From positions 1-5,169 of the forward strand of contig MVZB01000240.1 in NCBI GenBank assembly GCA_002068205.1: 5,169 nt of DNA, given 5' to 3'. How positions within the stretch are numbered: position 1 is the first letter of the stretch; each line of letters begins with the position of its first letter. A program made the position numbers and the translations under genes. This document shows, in pieces, positions 3,257-5,169 of the stretch. The notes below the pieces were generated by a model. It had not been told where the DNA came from and did not search any database. It worked only from the letters and a program-made list of their open reading frames with translations. This DNA is from a candidate division BRC1 bacterium ADurb.BinA292. Its GTDB lineage: Bacteria; Sumerlaeota; Sumerlaeia; MVZB01.

Positions 3257-5169
3257 CGGTCGGCCAGATCCTCCAAAAATTCCCGCTGCTCGGTCCTCAG
3301 CGAGCCGTTGCATGCGGCCAACACCGACCTTGCCCAGGCGGCCCGCTCGGACGCCGACCAGGCCGCGAACCAGGGGGCGCTGGACATTGCTTCAGCCAGC
3401 TCGCGGTCTAGTTCAGTGCCCCCATTCATGACGTTATGACGTGCATGACGTTCATTCCCCGTAGAGAGATTTTGATTTGCCTTTTCCGTACGCGGTGATG
3501 CCGAAACAACGTCATGAACGTCATGAACATCATGGACTGGTGCCGGCGGAGCGCTTTCGGCGGTCCAAAGAACGCCCCGCATGGATTTTTCCAGCCGCCG
3601 AAGCCGGTATCCGCCGATAATGCGGTCCCGATGGCGTCCGAGCCGCTGGCCCAGAGTGAGCGCCGACGGCTTGTCACCACGACGCCGCCCCAGGGCGAGA
3701 ATGGATTGAGCGGCCTCGCCGGCGTCGTCCCGCGCGGCCGCTTCCAGAATCTCAGCCGCGGTCACGCCATAGCCGGACGGATCGATTTCGCGCAGCAGCG
3801 CCAGAACTGCCCGGATAGGCTCCACCTCGCTGTCATTGCCGGCCTGCAGCATGACTTTGGCTTCGAACGGGTCCGGCCAGCCGGCCCAGACCAGGGCATT
3901 CCGGACGATGCCCGACCAGACTTCGTAGGAGCCGAATGCCGGAAGATGTTGGTCGGGGCAGCCAGCGGCCCACCAGCCGCGCAGGATCGTCAGCCCGGCC
4001 GACAACAGGGCAGGGCGATGGTCCGCTGCATAGGCCAGCAGCCGCGGGTGGCGGAAGCCAGTTCGTTCCTCGGGACGCTCGAGCATTGGCACAAGCCGCA
4101 CGGGGATCACGCGCCGCTCGCAATCGCGGTCGAAGCGCAGCCCGTTCCCCGTCACGAAAAAGACCGTGCGGACGGGTAGGGCGGGTGTGAGTTCCGATTG
4201 ACCGAGAATACGGTCCTGGTAAGTCGTCGCGGTCAGCACCAGCGCAAGCGATGCGCCGCCGACCGGGCGCTGTGCGTTGTCGAAAACCACAGCCGGCCGG
4301 CCCGCGCGGACGATGCTGGTGACCACCTTCTGCGTCTCTTCTTCCGACCCCGGCCAAGGCTGCAGCGGCGCATGCGTCCCCGTCAGAACGGCGAAAACCG
4401 TGTGCACCAGCAGGCTTTTTCCCGTCCCCTGCGTCGGCGCATCGACGGGGAACAACGGCGCGGGCCCGCGGATTGCCGGCCGCGCCAGCATCGTCAGCAG
4501 CGGCGCCAATGCGGCCGACCTGTGGCATGCCAGTTCGAAGGGAAAATCGGCGAACAGGTCGTCCAGTAGGACGCGCGCGCTCCGCACGTCATCGGCGGTC
4601 GGGTTCGAAGGAACCGTCAGCCGCGGCGCATCCGTCAGATACAAGCCTGTCGCAGGATCGTAGCCGGCGGCGCCGACGATCTGCCCGCTTTCGGTGATGC
4701 AGGGGCAGGGTGCGATGCCTGCAAGATGACGAATGTTCGGCCACTGCCCTCGCTGGTGAACGCCTGACACGCTCCACGTCGGCGGGTGCGTCGCAACCTT
4801 CACCAGGTTCTGCCCATCTGCCTGCACGATCTCGCCGGCCCCCAGGTTCGTCGGGGTCGCCTTGCGCATCACGACAAACCGGACGTGTCGCGTGATGATG
4901 TCGCGCAGCAGGGCCGCCGATACTTCGGCAATGGTCGGGGTGCCGTCCGTCTCGTCTGCCGGCTGAATCCGCACCAGAGACCCGCCGCGCCGAAACAGGT
5001 CGGGATCACGTGCCAGCGCTTCCACCACCTCGTCGTTGACGCGCGCCTCGTCCGTGCCGATGACGACCTCAGCCCGATCTTCCACGCCGCTCGCCGCGAC
5101 GTCATCGGCCTCGCCCGCCGGCGAGGTCCACGGAAGCGCCGCTTCGATCAGGCGCGCCAGTTCGGCCCG
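3253..5169 (-). CDS. AAA+ primase/helicase-type replication protein (5' end outside window)
   Basis: This is probably the replicative helicase, often fused to a primase, of a phage or satellite: an ATPase that opens and unwinds the origin. The frame is open to the right edge (639 codons including stop), so the N-terminus is missing. A GTG at 5085 is the first candidate start in view, but it has no good ribosome site and the codons before it read as a plausible linker. Counting from that GTG, I see Walker A at 216-224 (APTQGTGKS, Lys223), Walker B at 265-270 (AVVFDN), a sensor-1-like strand at 308-316 (VFFVTGNGL, Asn314), an arginine pair at 324-325 (CERRVIPVRL) and a conserved block at 386-398 (SYEVWSGIVRNAL). 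A winged-helix-like segment follows at about 423-507, then a low-complexity Pro/His/Asp/Val linker at 511-530 and a helical tail at 557-610. Primase catalytic motifs are not in view; a Prim-Pol or Toprim domain could lie upstream. The linker DNA carries an iteron array. The stop overlaps the next start as ATGA. Confidence 0.9.
   Translation of the reverse strand, partial: RAELARLIEAALPWTSPAGEADDVAASGVEDRAEVVIGTDEARVNDEVVEALARDPDLFRRGGSLVRIQPADETDGTPTIAEVSAALLRDIITRHVRFVVMRKATPTNLGAGEIVQADGQNLVKVATHPPTWSVSGVHQRGQWPNIRHLAGIAPCPCITESGQIVGAAGYDPATGLYLTDAPRLTVPSNPTADDVRSARVLLDDLFADFPFELACHRSAALAPLLTMLARPAIRGPAPLFPVDAPTQGTGKSLLVHTVFAVLTGTHAPLQPWPGSEEETQKVVTSIVRAGRPAVVFDNAQRPVGGASLALVLTATTYQDRILGQSELTPALPVRTVFFVTGNGLRFDRDCERRVIPVRLVPMLERPEERTGFRHPRLLAYAADHRPALLSAGLTILRGWWAAGCPDQHLPAFGSYEVWSGIVRNALVWAGWPDPFEAKVMLQAGNDSEVEPIRAVLALLREIDPSGYGVTAAEILEAAARDDAGEAAQSILALGRRRGDKPSALTLGQRLGRHRDRIIGGYRLRRLEKSMRGVLWTAESAPPAPVHDVHDVHDVVSASPRTEKANQNLSTGNERHARHNVMNGGTELDRELAEAMSSAPWFAAWSASERAAWARSVLAACNGSLRTEQREFLEDLADR
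3426..3535. repeat. Inverted sets of 9-bp iterons flanking an AT-rich core; candidate replication origin
   Basis: Reading the plus strand, TCATGACGT occurs exactly at 3426-3434, and as 8/9 matches at 3434-3442 (TTATGACGT) and 3443-3451 (GCATGACGT). On the other side its reverse complement ACGTCATGA occurs exactly at 3509-3517 and 3518-3526, with a 7/9 copy at 3527-3535 (ACATCATGG). The period is 8-9 bp. The space between holds an AT-rich stretch, 3461-3490, with 19 of 30 bases A or T in an otherwise GC-rich window. The array lies within the helicase gene, in the part coding for a disordered linker (VHDVHDVHDVV on one side). Two opposed iteron sets around an AT-rich core next to a helicase gene match known phage and satellite origins. 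The repeats are certain; the origin function is inferred. They could instead be a protein-level repeat or an operator. Confidence 0.65.

Noticed and set aside
2456..3439. 327-codon plus-strand open frame
   Set aside because: It lies opposite terS, both small genes and the helicase end. Its product is Arg/Pro/Ser-rich with no recognisable motif, as expected for an antisense shadow in GC-rich DNA.
3426..3535. CRISPR array or transposon ends as explanation of the short repeats
   Set aside because: Units are 9 bp with no spacers of CRISPR size, and no transposase or target duplication is present; the array lies inside a coding frame.
3833..4528. 231-codon minus-strand open frame
   Set aside because: It is an out-of-frame shadow inside the helicase gene across the Walker motifs; the product is low-complexity Arg/Ala/Gly.

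Overview
The window is a compact, GC-rich (well above 60% by eye) piece of a tailed-phage-type genome, prophage or phage satellite. Every supported gene reads on the minus strand, so the biological order runs from the right edge (5169) to the left edge (1). There are good Shine-Dalgarno sites (GGAGGA, AGGAGGT) and stop/start overlaps (ATGA, TTGA, GTGATG). These indicate a tightly packed bacterial-virus operon in a high-GC bacterial host. The host phylum cannot be fixed from the sequence.

Layout in transcription order: (1) 5169-3253, a large AAA+ primase/helicase-type replication protein, cut by the right window edge. (2) 3256-3062 and 3075-2824, two small unknown proteins overlapping each other and the helicase gene. 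The second ends in a very G-rich tract with four-tract G-quadruplex potential. (3) An 86-nt gap. (4) 2737-2438, a P27-type small terminase subunit. (5) 2441-2088, an uncharacterised protein with a RPxxWWxWE motif. (6) 2091-1672, an unknown 139-aa protein with a TTG start. (7) 1675-1469, a short ribbon-helix-helix-like protein. (8) A 64-nt gap. (9) 1404-1, an HK97-fold major capsid protein, cut by the left edge a few residues before its probable end.

Two things stand out. First, inside the helicase gene, in a disordered-looking linker, a 9-bp motif (ACGTCATGA or near copies) occurs three times in one orientation and three times in the other, flanking an AT-rich stretch. That is the architecture of an iteron-type replication origin, as in staphylococcal pathogenicity island origins or the origin inside lambda gene O. 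Second, the module goes from small terminase to major capsid with no large terminase, portal or prohead protease between them, although these normally fill that interval. Replication helicase, nearby iterons, small terminase and capsid together resemble a capsid-encoding phage satellite more than a standard siphophage order. This is inference, because both ends are cut and no integrase is visible.

No tRNA, rRNA, CRISPR array, insertion sequence or convincing factor-independent terminator was seen. No gap between genes exceeds 90 nt.
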